From positions 1 through 45,904 of the forward strand of contig MLAK01000750.1 of NCBI GenBank assembly GCA_001839685.1: DNA of 45,904 nucleotides. The letters are read 5' to 3'. Positions 9,677-20,700 of the stretch are shown in pieces; the stretch's first letter is position 1, and each line of letters opens with the position of its first letter. Origin of the DNA: Tritrichomonas foetus. Its lineage: Eukaryota; Parabasalia; Tritrichomonadida; Tritrichomonadidae. The notes beneath the pieces are model-generated. The model did no database searches and was not told where the DNA came from. It worked only from the letters and a program-made list of their open reading frames with translations. The translations under genes and the position numbers were made by a program.

Positions 9677-11209
9677 ATGAGAAGAGCGATTTTTGATATT
9701 GCTCTTCAAACAACATGGCCTAATATTCGAATATGGGATTCATTAAATGACTCACAAGAGGGTTCTCTATATTTTAGATATACTAATGCTGCTGCTGCCC
9801 TTATATTTATACCATTTCATTCCGATCATTCTATCCTTGATGAACCCGAAAAATATGAATCAGATATATTCGATGAGCCACATAGAATATATGGTGATGT
9901 TCAAGTTTTGGATTTACTCTATTATTCGGAATTTTCGATAATTGATAATCCACCAAGGATATGCTTTCATGATCCAGTTAAAGAATTTGGGATATCTTTA
10001 AATTTCCAAAATAAGGAAGAAATTTTAGAGGCTCAAGTTAAATTATCTCGATTTTTAACAATCGAATCACCGAATCTTCCAGGATTTTTTAAAATTACGA
10101 GATTTTTGCCACCATTTGGTTTTATTCCAAAGAGACAAAGACAAATCAGTTTTAATTCTGCTCAAGCACTGACCAATGAAGAAATTTTAAATGTTATGAT
10201 TTTATTTCAACAATCTTTAAAACCAACAACACTCGAAAGACCTTTAATCGATTTAAATGATCCTTGTTTGAATGATAAATATTCACTAGCGCATAAACTC
10301 CTAACACATAACTTATATACTATCTCAGTTCTTGAAAGTTGGCTTCTTCTTTTGAATTTACCGAAAATTGAGGAGTTTTCTACTAATACACAAAAATATT
10401 TAATATTAAAAGCTCAATGGGAAGTTTATACTTTATCTCAATTAAATCGATCAAATGAAACTCGTGAATTAATTTCTTTAATTTCCAAACTTTTATTAAC
10501 CAAAGCATTTCCAAAAGAACTTTGTAATGGTTCTGATGATTTTATTCGAAAGTTTTCATTTTCAGTATTAATGGCAATTGGCCAAGTTGATAAAATTTAC
10601 ACAAAACCTGCTAATATGAGTTTCTTTATAGACATTTTAATGATCATTCTATTAGTTGTATATCCTATTAATCAAGAAAATAATCATGAAAAAAATAAAG
10701 TAAAGTTGAAAAATGGAAAAATTGTAGATCGTGATACAGCTGAGGCTATTACATTTTGGCTCCTTTTAAGGATATCTTTGTCTGCTGAACACTACAGACT
10801 CATGCCTTTATATTCAAAAGATAAAACATTGGTAACAGAGACATTAACAGGATTTATTAATAAGATTATACCGTCAATTAATTATTTTTTAAAAGATTTT
10901 CCTAATTTTTCTGATATCGCGGATACAATTTGTTGTTTATTCTCAGATATTTTGATTTCTGAAGAATGTATTGACTTATGTACTGCAGCACTAATTTATG
11001 GAAGTATTCATGAATTCTCTATTTTCTTCATAACCGTTTGCATTGTGTTCAAATTTGGAAAAATTCTTGAATGCCAAGATAAGAAGAGTCTAAGGTGGAA
11101 ACATTTGATTAAAGAGTGCATTATTGCGAAGAAAATCAATTTTCTGATATCCGCAACATTTTCTTTGTTTGAATCTAATTTTTCGAATCCATCAAATGAA
11201 TATAAATAA
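9677..11209 (+). CDS. Degenerate TBC/RabGAP-like protein (predicted inactive)
   Basis: The 510-residue product begins at an ATG. Residues about 205-430 follow the outline of a TBC (Rab GTPase-activating) domain of the TBC1D15/GYP7 type: an LESWLLLLNLPK segment where TBC proteins have the first Trp-containing helix, then the telltale YLILKAQWEVYTLSQ with downstream RELISLI at 242-270, and TAEAITFWLLLRIS near 355, where the family has an aFWcF helix. The two catalytic signatures are absent: the IxxDxxRT arginine finger region reads ISKLLLTK and no YxQGM glutamine finger is visible. A pseudo-GAP scaffold, or a very diverged relative, is inferred. The N-terminal 160 residues are unlike anything I recognise and include a LPPFGFIPKR segment. 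Stop overlaps TAAA. Family assignment is by pattern memory only. Confidence 0.5.
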   Translation: MRRAIFDIALQTTWPNIRIWDSLNDSQEGSLYFRYTNAAAALIFIPFHSDHSILDEPEKYESDIFDEPHRIYGDVQVLDLLYYSEFSIIDNPPRICFHDPVKEFGISLNFQNKEEILEAQVKLSRFLTIESPNLPGFFKITRFLPPFGFIPKRQRQISFNSAQALTNEEILNVMILFQQSLKPTTLERPLIDLNDPCLNDKYSLAHKLLTHNLYTISVLESWLLLLNLPKIEEFSTNTQKYLILKAQWEVYTLSQLNRSNETRELISLISKLLLTKAFPKELCNGSDDFIRKFSFSVLMAIGQVDKIYTKPANMSFFIDILMIILLVVYPINQENNHEKNKVKLKNGKIVDRDTAEAITFWLLLRISLSAEHYRLMPLYSKDKTLVTETLTGFINKIIPSINYFLKDFPNFSDIADTICCLFSDILISEECIDLCTAALIYGSIHEFSIFFITVCIVFKFGKILECQDKKSLRWKHLIKECIIAKKINFLISATFSLFESNFSNPSNEYK

Positions 11210-11707
11210 AATGTGCTGATGCTGTTTTATTATCTTATGCTTTGATTGTAATTCATTACATCAATATTTTAAATTTTTAGTCTTCTTCATTTGAAAGTGT
11301 TTCTTCTAATTACAGTTTTATTATTCTTCCCATCAATAGAAATTAATTTTCATCTATATTTTTAGTTTATTTCATGAAAATGAATAGTTGTTTTGATATA
11401 ATTTTTCCAATAATTAAAAGTAAACTGAAATTTATCTTCTAAGAAAGCTAGTGAATGTAAGTTCATCATTGACGTGTAGGAGCTATGGAAATAAACGGCT
11501 CCCATAACGTGTAGGAGCTAGATTCGACATCAACATCAACATTCTAACACAACACCGATAAAATAATTACTGAGTGATATCAAAATATCAATTCAAAAAG
11601 TTATTTTAGTCTTAAAAAGTTCACCCAATCTGGAGAATAATTGAGGATTTAACGGATCTTTTTTAGGTGATTTGAGAGGTTCTGAAAATCAGATCTCTGA
11701 AACATCG
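11210..11707. other. Intergenic region and presumed promoter of the giant gene
   Basis: These 498 bases lie between the TBC-like stop and the giant-gene ATG. They contain two direct copies of a 14-bp motif (11472-11485 and 11507-11520) with an intervening hairpin, the most GC-rich and least random-looking part. No clear initiator motif was found next to the ATG. Confidence 0.6.
11472..11520 (+). promoter_or_regulatory. Direct repeat ACGTGTAGGAGCTA x2 upstream of the giant gene
   Basis: ACGTGTAGGAGCTA occurs exactly at 11472-11485 and 11507-11520 (35 bp apart). Between them GGAGC/GCTCC and TATGG/CCATA segments can pair. It lies about 190-235 bp before the giant-gene ATG. Two perfect 14-mers so close in low-complexity AT-rich DNA suggest a regulatory module or a small tandem duplication. 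Confidence 0.45.
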
Positions 11708-14700
11708 ATGACAACTTCTAATCTCGACCAGAAGGACCCTCCTCCTTCGATTGAAACGGAAGAAATTTACGATGCTTTATCAAAAGTCGAGAAACAGTTA
11801 GCATTACCCATAATCGATTTTACGCAAAATCCAATGTCAGTTCGAAACAGAATTTTACGTATAGGAAAACTTCTATCGTCAACAAATGTAGTTTTACGGC
11901 AGCAAATTTCGGTAATTTTATCAGAAGAAGAAATCGATCCAGTTGTTTTACGCGAAAGCCTTCAAGGAATGAGCGATAAGTTAAACGTTTACGCATCAGT
12001 TCCAATGAACGATGAGGAATTTGATGAACAGCTTACAGTTTTTACTCATCACGCATATGATGAAGAAACAACAATCGAACAGCTTCGTCAGGACTTGAAA
12101 GAATCCCTCAAATTACACCAGGATTCGCAGACAAAAATTACACAGCTTCAGCAGCAGGTTGAGTTTTATCAAGATTTTTTAAGAAATCAAACTGAGCTAG
12201 TTTCTGCAGCACCGCCGGCTCTTCCAGATGTTGTCCCAGAAAGTGACACCGTTTCGACTATGTCACACGAAGGCAAATCTGTTATGGATTCAATCGCTAA
12301 ACGTGATTTTGCTCAAGCCACAAAAGCTTCAGTAAAAGCCACAGGACGTCATCGAATACTTGTACCAGAGGACTCAACACCTCGTCACATCCCCAAACCA
12401 CGCATAGACTTAGACGAGGGTTTACTCGATTCATTCAGCTTAAACACATCACTCAAGCCAAATATCGAATTAAAATTCGAAAATGAAATTGAAAAACTTA
12501 ACAAAGAAATTACTGCACTGAAGGAAGAAAACAGCACGCTTAAAATCGATAATAAAAATAGCAAACTTGAATTTTTGAAAATCGAATCAAAATATAATAA
12601 AGTCTTCGACAAGTATAAGAAAGTTTTCGATGCTTTAGTTTCCCAAAAGAAGGAATATAATAAATTAAGCGCCGCCAAAAAAGAAATAGAAGAAAAATTG
12701 AATTACACTCAAGCTGAATTAATGAGAGTGAAAGGCGTTTCTATTGACACATCAGGAAAGAAAGATTTCAAGACACTATATGTAAAAATATCGGAAATAG
12801 TGCATAAATCTACACTTTATGATGGACAGGGTGAAAAGAATATCATTCCAATTATTGCACAAACATTTAATGAATATGAAAAAATGATGATTCGTGATTC
12901 TGAATCGAATTCTACACTTAAAGAACTTGCTGAATTGCTTTCTCTTGATCCTGTTGAAACTGCATTTTATACACCACAAAATATGAGAGAAATTGTAGAG
13001 AAAATGAAAGAATATGTAGTTGAATATGAAAAAATGAAGGAAATTCATGAAAAAGAACATTTATTTATTGAAAATACAACGCATGAATATTACTCTAATG
13101 ATTTGGAACTCGCTAAAGCTGATGAAGAGCGAAGTTCTATTTTTAATTTATTAAATGATGAATTTGGTGATGAAGATTTTGCACCTGGTGATAATTCAGA
13201 AGCATATCTTTTAGGCCATATTAAAAAGCTTGTTAATTTCAACAAAAAAGAAAAAGAAGGTAATAAAAATTTAATGAAAGAAAATCAAAAATTATTGCAA
13301 GATAATACACAATTGGTGGCTGAAATCAAAACTCTGAATGATGCTAAAGAAGAGCTTTTGAAGAAGGCCAAACTTTCTGAATCTGAATTCTTCAACAATG
13401 AAATTCCTGAAGATAATGAAATAATTGCCGCCTTAACAGAACGAACCGAAGCTTTAGAACTATTAAATAATCAACTCCAAGAAGAAAATGAAGCGGTTCC
13501 CGAAGGTGGCGATAAATTATCACTAATTTCTCATATTAAACAAATGTTTCAAAAGAAAAACCAAATGAAAGAAACAGAAAATCAATTAAATTTACAAATT
13601 CAATCACTTGAGACGAATCGCGATGAACTCACAAATAAAGTAACTGGTCTCGAACAAAAATTAAATACATTGGAAACAATGTTAGATTCAGGTGACCAAA
13701 AAGAGGGAAATATTATTGAAAGCGTGCAAAAATTAAATGATGAAAATCAAAAATTAACAACTCTTTTAACTAAAGCCAAGAAATTAGCAGTAAATTCCAC
13801 AGAAGAAGATGAAAATGGCGATGAAAATGTTTTATTTGATGTTTTAACTGAACGAAATGAAGTTTTAGACTTATTGAATAAAGAATCCATGCAAGAAAAC
13901 GCAGAAAATAATCAAGGGTCGCAAAAATTGAGTTTAATCGAACATATCAGAGAATTATTAAATAATAAAGCACAAATGAAAGAAAACACAGAAAAATTAA
14001 GGACAAAAATAAGCGAACTTGAATCTCAAAGCAATGAACTTGAAACACAAAAGAAAGAAGTCGAAACTCGAAAATCAGAACTTGAATTAACGAAAGAAGA
14101 ATTGAATAAGAAGATCAATTCCATTGAATCAATCTTCAAACAAGGTGATTCATCAATGTTAGGAGAAGGTGACATTGTTGAAACATCTCGTAAGATTTTT
14201 GATGATAATCAAAGAATGTCGAAATTATTAAGTAAAGCTAAAAGCATTATTGCCGAATCAAACGAAAATCCAACAGAAAATCTTTCCGATGATTTCATTT
14301 TAAATGCTCTTCAAGAACGTACAAATACAGTAAAAATTTTGAAAGATGATGATATTCCTGAAACAGAACTTTCATCACATGTAAAACAATTATTATCACA
14401 AAAAGCAGAAATGAAAGAAAAAGAAACTCAGTTACAGTCTACAATTGAACAATTGGAAAAAGAAAAAGGTGAATTAAATGATAAAATCGGCTCACTTGAA
14501 TCAATCTTCAAACAAGGAAACATTGGCGGCGAAAATATTATTGAAACGACATCGAAGCTTCTTGAAGAGAATCAAAAAATGAATGAAATTTTGACTAAAG
14601 CGGGTGAAATTATTTCATCATCACCACTTTATCAAGGAGTTCCTTTAAATGAAGCAATAATTGCTGCTCTCACTGAGCACTCAGCAATATTCAACAATTT

Positions 14701-17700
14701 GAAGGAAGAACTCACCAATGATGACCAACCAAATTCATCACAGATGAAACTCGCTGATCATATCCAATTAATGAAAGAAAAGGAAACTCAATTAAATTCA
14801 AAAGTAAATGATCTTGAAACTCAAAAATCAGAACTTGAATTAACGAAAGAAGAATTGAATAAGAAGATCAATTCCATTGAATCAATCTTCAAACAAGGTG
14901 ATTCATCAATGTTAGGAGAAGGTGACATTGTTGAAACATCTCGTAAGATTTTTGATGATAATCAAAGAATGTCAACATTAATTAATAAAGCCAAAATATT
15001 AATTTCGGGATCGCCAGATGATAGTATTCCAGAAGACGAATCAATTATTTCTGCATTAGAAGAAAGATTAGAGGCTTTACGAGTTCTTGAACAAGCTAAT
15101 CCTGAATCGAATTCTGAAACACCAATGTTATTAGTTTCTCAAATTAAAGATTTATTAATCATTAAAGCACAGATGGAAGGTAAAGAATCTACACTTAATA
15201 CCCAAGTTCAAAAACTTATTTCCGATAATGAAGTACTGACTAATCAGATTAAATCAATCGAGTCCATTTTTGAAGGCAGAAATGAAGATATAGATTTAAT
15301 TGATCATGTTCGAAAGATCAACGAAGAAAATGCAAAATTGAATTTGCTTCTACAAAGGTCGAAGCTTGAGATTTCTGATTTCCTTAATGAATTGAATATA
15401 CCAGAAGAAGAAGATTTATATACTGCTTGCACAGAACGATCAATCGCCCTCGACTTACTCCAAGATGAACTAAGTGAGGGTTTAGAAGAAGGTGAATCAA
15501 GTCTTGTTGCTGGTCTTAAGAAATTAAAGAAAGACAGAAACGAGCTTCAAATCCAAATGTCATCAATAATTCTCGAAAAAGAAAATTTAGGCAATACTCT
15601 GAAAAACATCAAATCAATTTTAAGCTTAGGTAAAGTGAATGAAAACAATGACAGTGATGGTAGTTTTGATCCAGCACAATTAGAACAAATTCTTTTCGAA
15701 CTACGATCTCTTGTTGCCACCAAAGAAAAACTTGAAAAAGAAGCAAAACTAAAAGAAGAAATGGAAATGGCGACAGCCAAATCTATACTTTTGTCATATA
15801 AGAAGCCAAATGGAGATGAAAGTATTGAGGGTGAAGAAGATGAAGATCTTGTTAACCAAATTCGCCAAATGTGTGATGAAAGAGAAAAATTAGAAGAAAA
15901 CAGAAAAGAAATTGTCAAATTACTTGGAATTGGTGGAAAGAAGATTGAGGGATATAATCCTACTAATGAACCTGTCACAGATGAACAACTTCTTGCTCAA
16001 GTTCGCGATTTATGTAATTTCTCAAATAATGAACGAAATGAATCAGTTCAAGAACTAATTAGTCTTCTCAATATTCCGAATGAAAATGATAAAACTGACT
16101 TTGAATTATTGCGACATATTGTTGAAAAAGTGAAAGATTTAATAAATAACCAAAATGAATTTGATTTCCCAATCACCGAGCGTGGAATAACTCTCGATTT
16201 TCTTGAAGAAGAAGAAGGTGAAGGGGGAGATAATATAGCTACTGAAGAATCAAAGGCATCCAACATATCTAATCCGAAACTTATTCGAGGAATTAAATTG
16301 CTCAAGGCAGAAAACATTAAATTGAAAGAAAAATTAACAGAAAAAGATGATAAAATGCAAATATCATCAAATACCATTAAACAAATACAATCTTTGGTTT
16401 ATCCAGATTTACCAGAAACTGATGAAATATCTGAAACTCTGGTTGCCGATCTTTGTAAATTAATTATTCCAAAAGTTGTTCCAAGAAAGAAGAACGATCC
16501 TGGAATGGCCTCAGCAAGAAAAATATTATCCTCACTAAGAAATAGAAAAGTAAGGCATTCTTTAGAAATTGAAGCGGAAAGTGGTACGATCATGGAACAT
16601 TTGAATCAACTATGCGAAGAAAAGAAAGCCTATGAAGAACATAAGAGGAAACTCGCTCACATCCTTGGAATTGAGGGAGCCGATGATCCAAATTCCCCAG
16701 TCCCTACAGATGCTGCATTAATGGAGCGTGCCAAACTTTTAGTCCAAAATGCGAGTAAATCACCAAATGAGATTGGCCCTAATTTAGAAGAAAGAGAAAC
16801 TGTTGTAGAACTCCTCCAAAACTTATCACAAGCTATTAAAGAATCACAAGATAAAAGTGGGATGTCTTTGGCAGATTCTCCAATGTATCAAAAATTACTT
16901 GATATTTCTAATGAACTTGCTCTACAAAATGGTATGCTCCGTGAACTTCAAAAAGATAAATCGGACCAAGCTGATAAAATTGAAGAGCTTCAGAAACAAA
17001 TTTTGAAACAGAGTAAATCAGACTCAAAATTCGATGATATAATTGATGAATTAGCAGCAATATTAGAAATTGACCATTCTAATTCTACAGATGGAAATAA
17101 AGAATACACCAGAAATGAAAGGGTTAACACCATTCTTGAAAAGGTTAAATCATTGAAATACAAATCTGGAGCAGTTAGTGGAAGTGGATTCCCAGAACTC
17201 GACCAATCTACATCTGAAGTCTTCCCACATGAAAGAGAAGCAAGAATTTCATTAAGTGAAGTATCTGAAAATGCTGAAGAAGAGGAAGAAGAGGCTGAGC
17301 CTGACGAAGACACAAACTCAACCGAAATTTCACGTGGACGAGGTGGCGTACAAAATATTTCTCAACTTAAAGGACTTCAAGAAATATTGGTAAGACAAAG
17401 GAAAGCATTTAAAGATATGGCTAACCTTCTTCACATTGATTCATCAAAGTACAACGATGCTCAACTTATTAATATACTTCTTGAAAAACTCGAAAAAATT
17501 AATAAGGTTGAATTCCCACCAACTGAAGATGAAGAAACCGATATTCATTACCATGATGAAGAAGAGGAAGAAATTGAAAGTAACTCTCCAAGTGGAAGTG
17601 AAAGACGTTCACATAACCAAAATACGGCCAAATTGATTAAAGAAATTTTAGATAATCAAACCAATGCAATCAAAGATATGGCTAAAATAATGAATATTGA

Positions 17701-20700
17701 TACATCAAATCTAAATGATTCACAGATCACTCAAGAAGTTTTAATGAAATTAAGAAGAACATTCAAAACTAAACAAGAAGCAGAAATTGAAGAAATTGCA
17801 GAAGAAGAAGAAGAAGAGGGATTTGAAAATGAAGTTAAAATTAACATTCCTCGTATTCCACTCTATCGATCACTTTCACAAGGTGCTAAAGGTTCTCAAG
17901 AAGTAATCAAGAGACAAATGAAGGCATTTTATGATATTGCCAAAATGTTACACATTGATTTAGAGAATATTGACGACAATGAATTAATCCAAGAAATCAT
18001 TGATAAAATAAGAAATACACATGGTAGTGGAAATATAAACGAAGAAGAAGACGAATACATATTAAACAACGATGTTAAGTTTAATATTCCAGAAATGGAC
18101 CAACCAAACACTTTCCAGAACACCATTAATAAACACATGAGCGCATTTAAAGAAATTGCGAAGATGTTGAATATTAATACATCTGTTTACAGTGATGCTC
18201 AAATTATTCAAAGAGTTCTTGCACGAATTAAGCATTTACAAGGTGAAGAGTTAGAAGAAGAAGAAGACATTTCCAATAATTATACGCTTCTTTCTCAATT
18301 GTTAGCAGTTCTTGAGCCAGTTTCAATGGCGTATGATGAAGCACAAGCTCTTGAAGATATCGAAAAGCTTGTAAATGAACATAAGACACTCGTTGACATA
18401 CTTCTTGTGAACTATGAAGAAGAAGAAGAAGATCTGGAAAATAACATTGCTGAAGAAGGCGACAGTGCCATTGTTAAAGCTGTCAAGAGGCTTTTGTTGT
18501 TTTCACCATCAACAAACTCTTCACGTGAAATGTTTAGTCTTCGAGGTGATGCTAATCAAGAACTAGCTGAAAAAGAGAAACAAATTGAAAAGCTCCGGAA
18601 GAAGCTTCTGAAGACTGAGTCAAAAGCATCTGGAATTGTTGAAGAAAGAACAGCCGTAGAAAATATGCTAAAGACATTAACCGAATCAATTAAACAGCCA
18701 CAACAAAAGATTACAGCTGATTCTGCACTTTATGAAAAACTTTCCGATATTTCCAACGATTTGGCATCACAACAGAAGATTTTGAATATGATTCAAAATG
18801 CAAAAGCATCAACAAGCGCACAAATCCAAGAACTTGAATCTAAATTGGCTGCTCAAAAGGGTCATTGGAATGAATTAAGACGTGCTTTAGGATTACCTGA
18901 AGCTGCTGAAGGAGAAGAAGAAGAAGATATATCGGACATTGAACAAAAGATGATTGAAAAGATCAAGGAATTGGCATCAATGAAAGATGTGTCTGATCTC
19001 ATTGCGAATGTTACTGAAAGATCAATAAATTTAGATTTATCTGAAGAAGATGTCAATGATAATCCAGATAATTCTCAAATTAAAATATTGAGCAAATTAT
19101 TATCTTCTGCAAATAATACAATTACTACTCTGAAAAATGAAAAAGACTCAATATTAAAGATAATGGCATCAGAGCAAAACAACAGCAATCCAAGTCTTAT
19201 TCCACAATCATCAAATGGAAATTTCGAATTAGAGCCACTTTCTAATAAGCTTGAAGAACTTCAATCCAATATTCAAACCAATATCACAAATATCATAACA
19301 CTAGCCAAAGACAAATTCGGTGATGGAACTCATGAAGAAGAGGAAGAAGAAGCTCAATTTGAAGGTCCAGACGCAACCGAAAAGATAGCAACTATGTTGA
19401 ATTCACCAATCAGATCACCAAGCTCACCAATAACCAATGCATTCGACCATCTTAGAGATGAATTAAACTCTTTGACAGAAGAAAATGATGCGAAAGAACA
19501 AGAAATTAATGAATTAAACAAAAAGATTAAATCATTAAATGATACAATCAAAAATTTGAAAGATGGCAAATTTGTTGATTTAGACTCCAATCCAGAAGAA
19601 CTAGAAAGAATGAAAGAACTTCTTAAACAATCATCAAATGCAATCAAGAAATTAATGAATGAAAGGAAAGAATACTTCAAAGATTCACCTGAAAATGATT
19701 CTTTGCTCAATGATATTGAAAATATCGAATCATTAATCGGCCATATCGATAAATTAAGTGATAATCAAAAAGCCGATCAAACTGAACAACAATTCACTAA
19801 TGAATCATCACCATTAAAAGATCCACAAGTTCATACACCTGTAAATAGTATGATTGATCGTTTACGTAATCAAATGAATGACCTTGCTCAAAATAACACA
19901 AATAAGGATCAACAAATTGCTGAACTTGAAGGCCAAATTGAAAATCTTCAAGGTCAAGTTGATGAATTAATGAAAGAAAAGGAAATTATTCTTAATTCTT
20001 TAGGAATTGATGAAGATGGAAACAAATCACAAGAAAACTTAAATCTTTCTGATGCTGATACTGAATCACCAATCTTCAAACATGTTCAAAGCATGAAACA
20101 AGATCTTTCAAATCAATGCAATGAGATTACACGATTGAAGCAATCACTCGATAGCTCAACAAAAGCTCTTCAGCTCCTGAAAGAAGAGAAGAATTCAATT
20201 CTTAAATCCTTATTCCCAGACAGCCCAAACAACAAATCGGATTCGTCATCACAATTAATGGATCATTTAGATCACCTTGATTCGCAAATGTCTCAACAAA
20301 ACGACGAAATTTCAAACATTGTTTCTGACAATCCTTATACTCCAATTAGCGTCTATAAGAGAACTCCACCACATAGTCCATCATCACCAACAAGTCGACG
20401 ATCTGGAGCAAATCAAATCACAAGTGCTCTAGAACAAATGAAGAAGCAAGTCCTTGAATTAACTACAATAAACATTGAACATGAACAAGAAATTGAAGAA
20501 CTCAAAGCAGAAAATGAAGATCTTAAGAAAGAACATCAATCAATATTAGAATCAATTGGATTAAGTAAAGATGCATCTATTGAAGATTTAAGCGAGGATC
20601 ACATTTCTAACCATATTCAAATGCTGAAACAAGAAATTACTTCACAGTGTGCCGAAATATCTAAGCTTAAGGAATCCCTCGATCTATCTAAGCAAGCAAT

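Larger units (their letters stand above)
13417..15620 (+). repeat. Repeat block A of the giant protein (six ~120-155-residue units)
   Basis: Units start near 13417, 13825, 14290, 14650, 15040 and 15411. Each opens with an acidic stretch and a TER/QER/EER motif followed by LxLL. Most continue with (S)HIKxLL and QMKE-type segments, a coiled coil and, in several copies, SIESIFKQGD followed by an IIE-kinN segment. Isolated TER-like motifs recur further on (about 16170, 16785, 18990), so the block once extended further or seeded later copies. Confidence 0.8.

Noticed and set aside
11672..11707. Upstream extension of the giant protein by 12 residues
   Set aside because: It needs a TTG start; the first ATG at 11708 is the normal eukaryotic choice.
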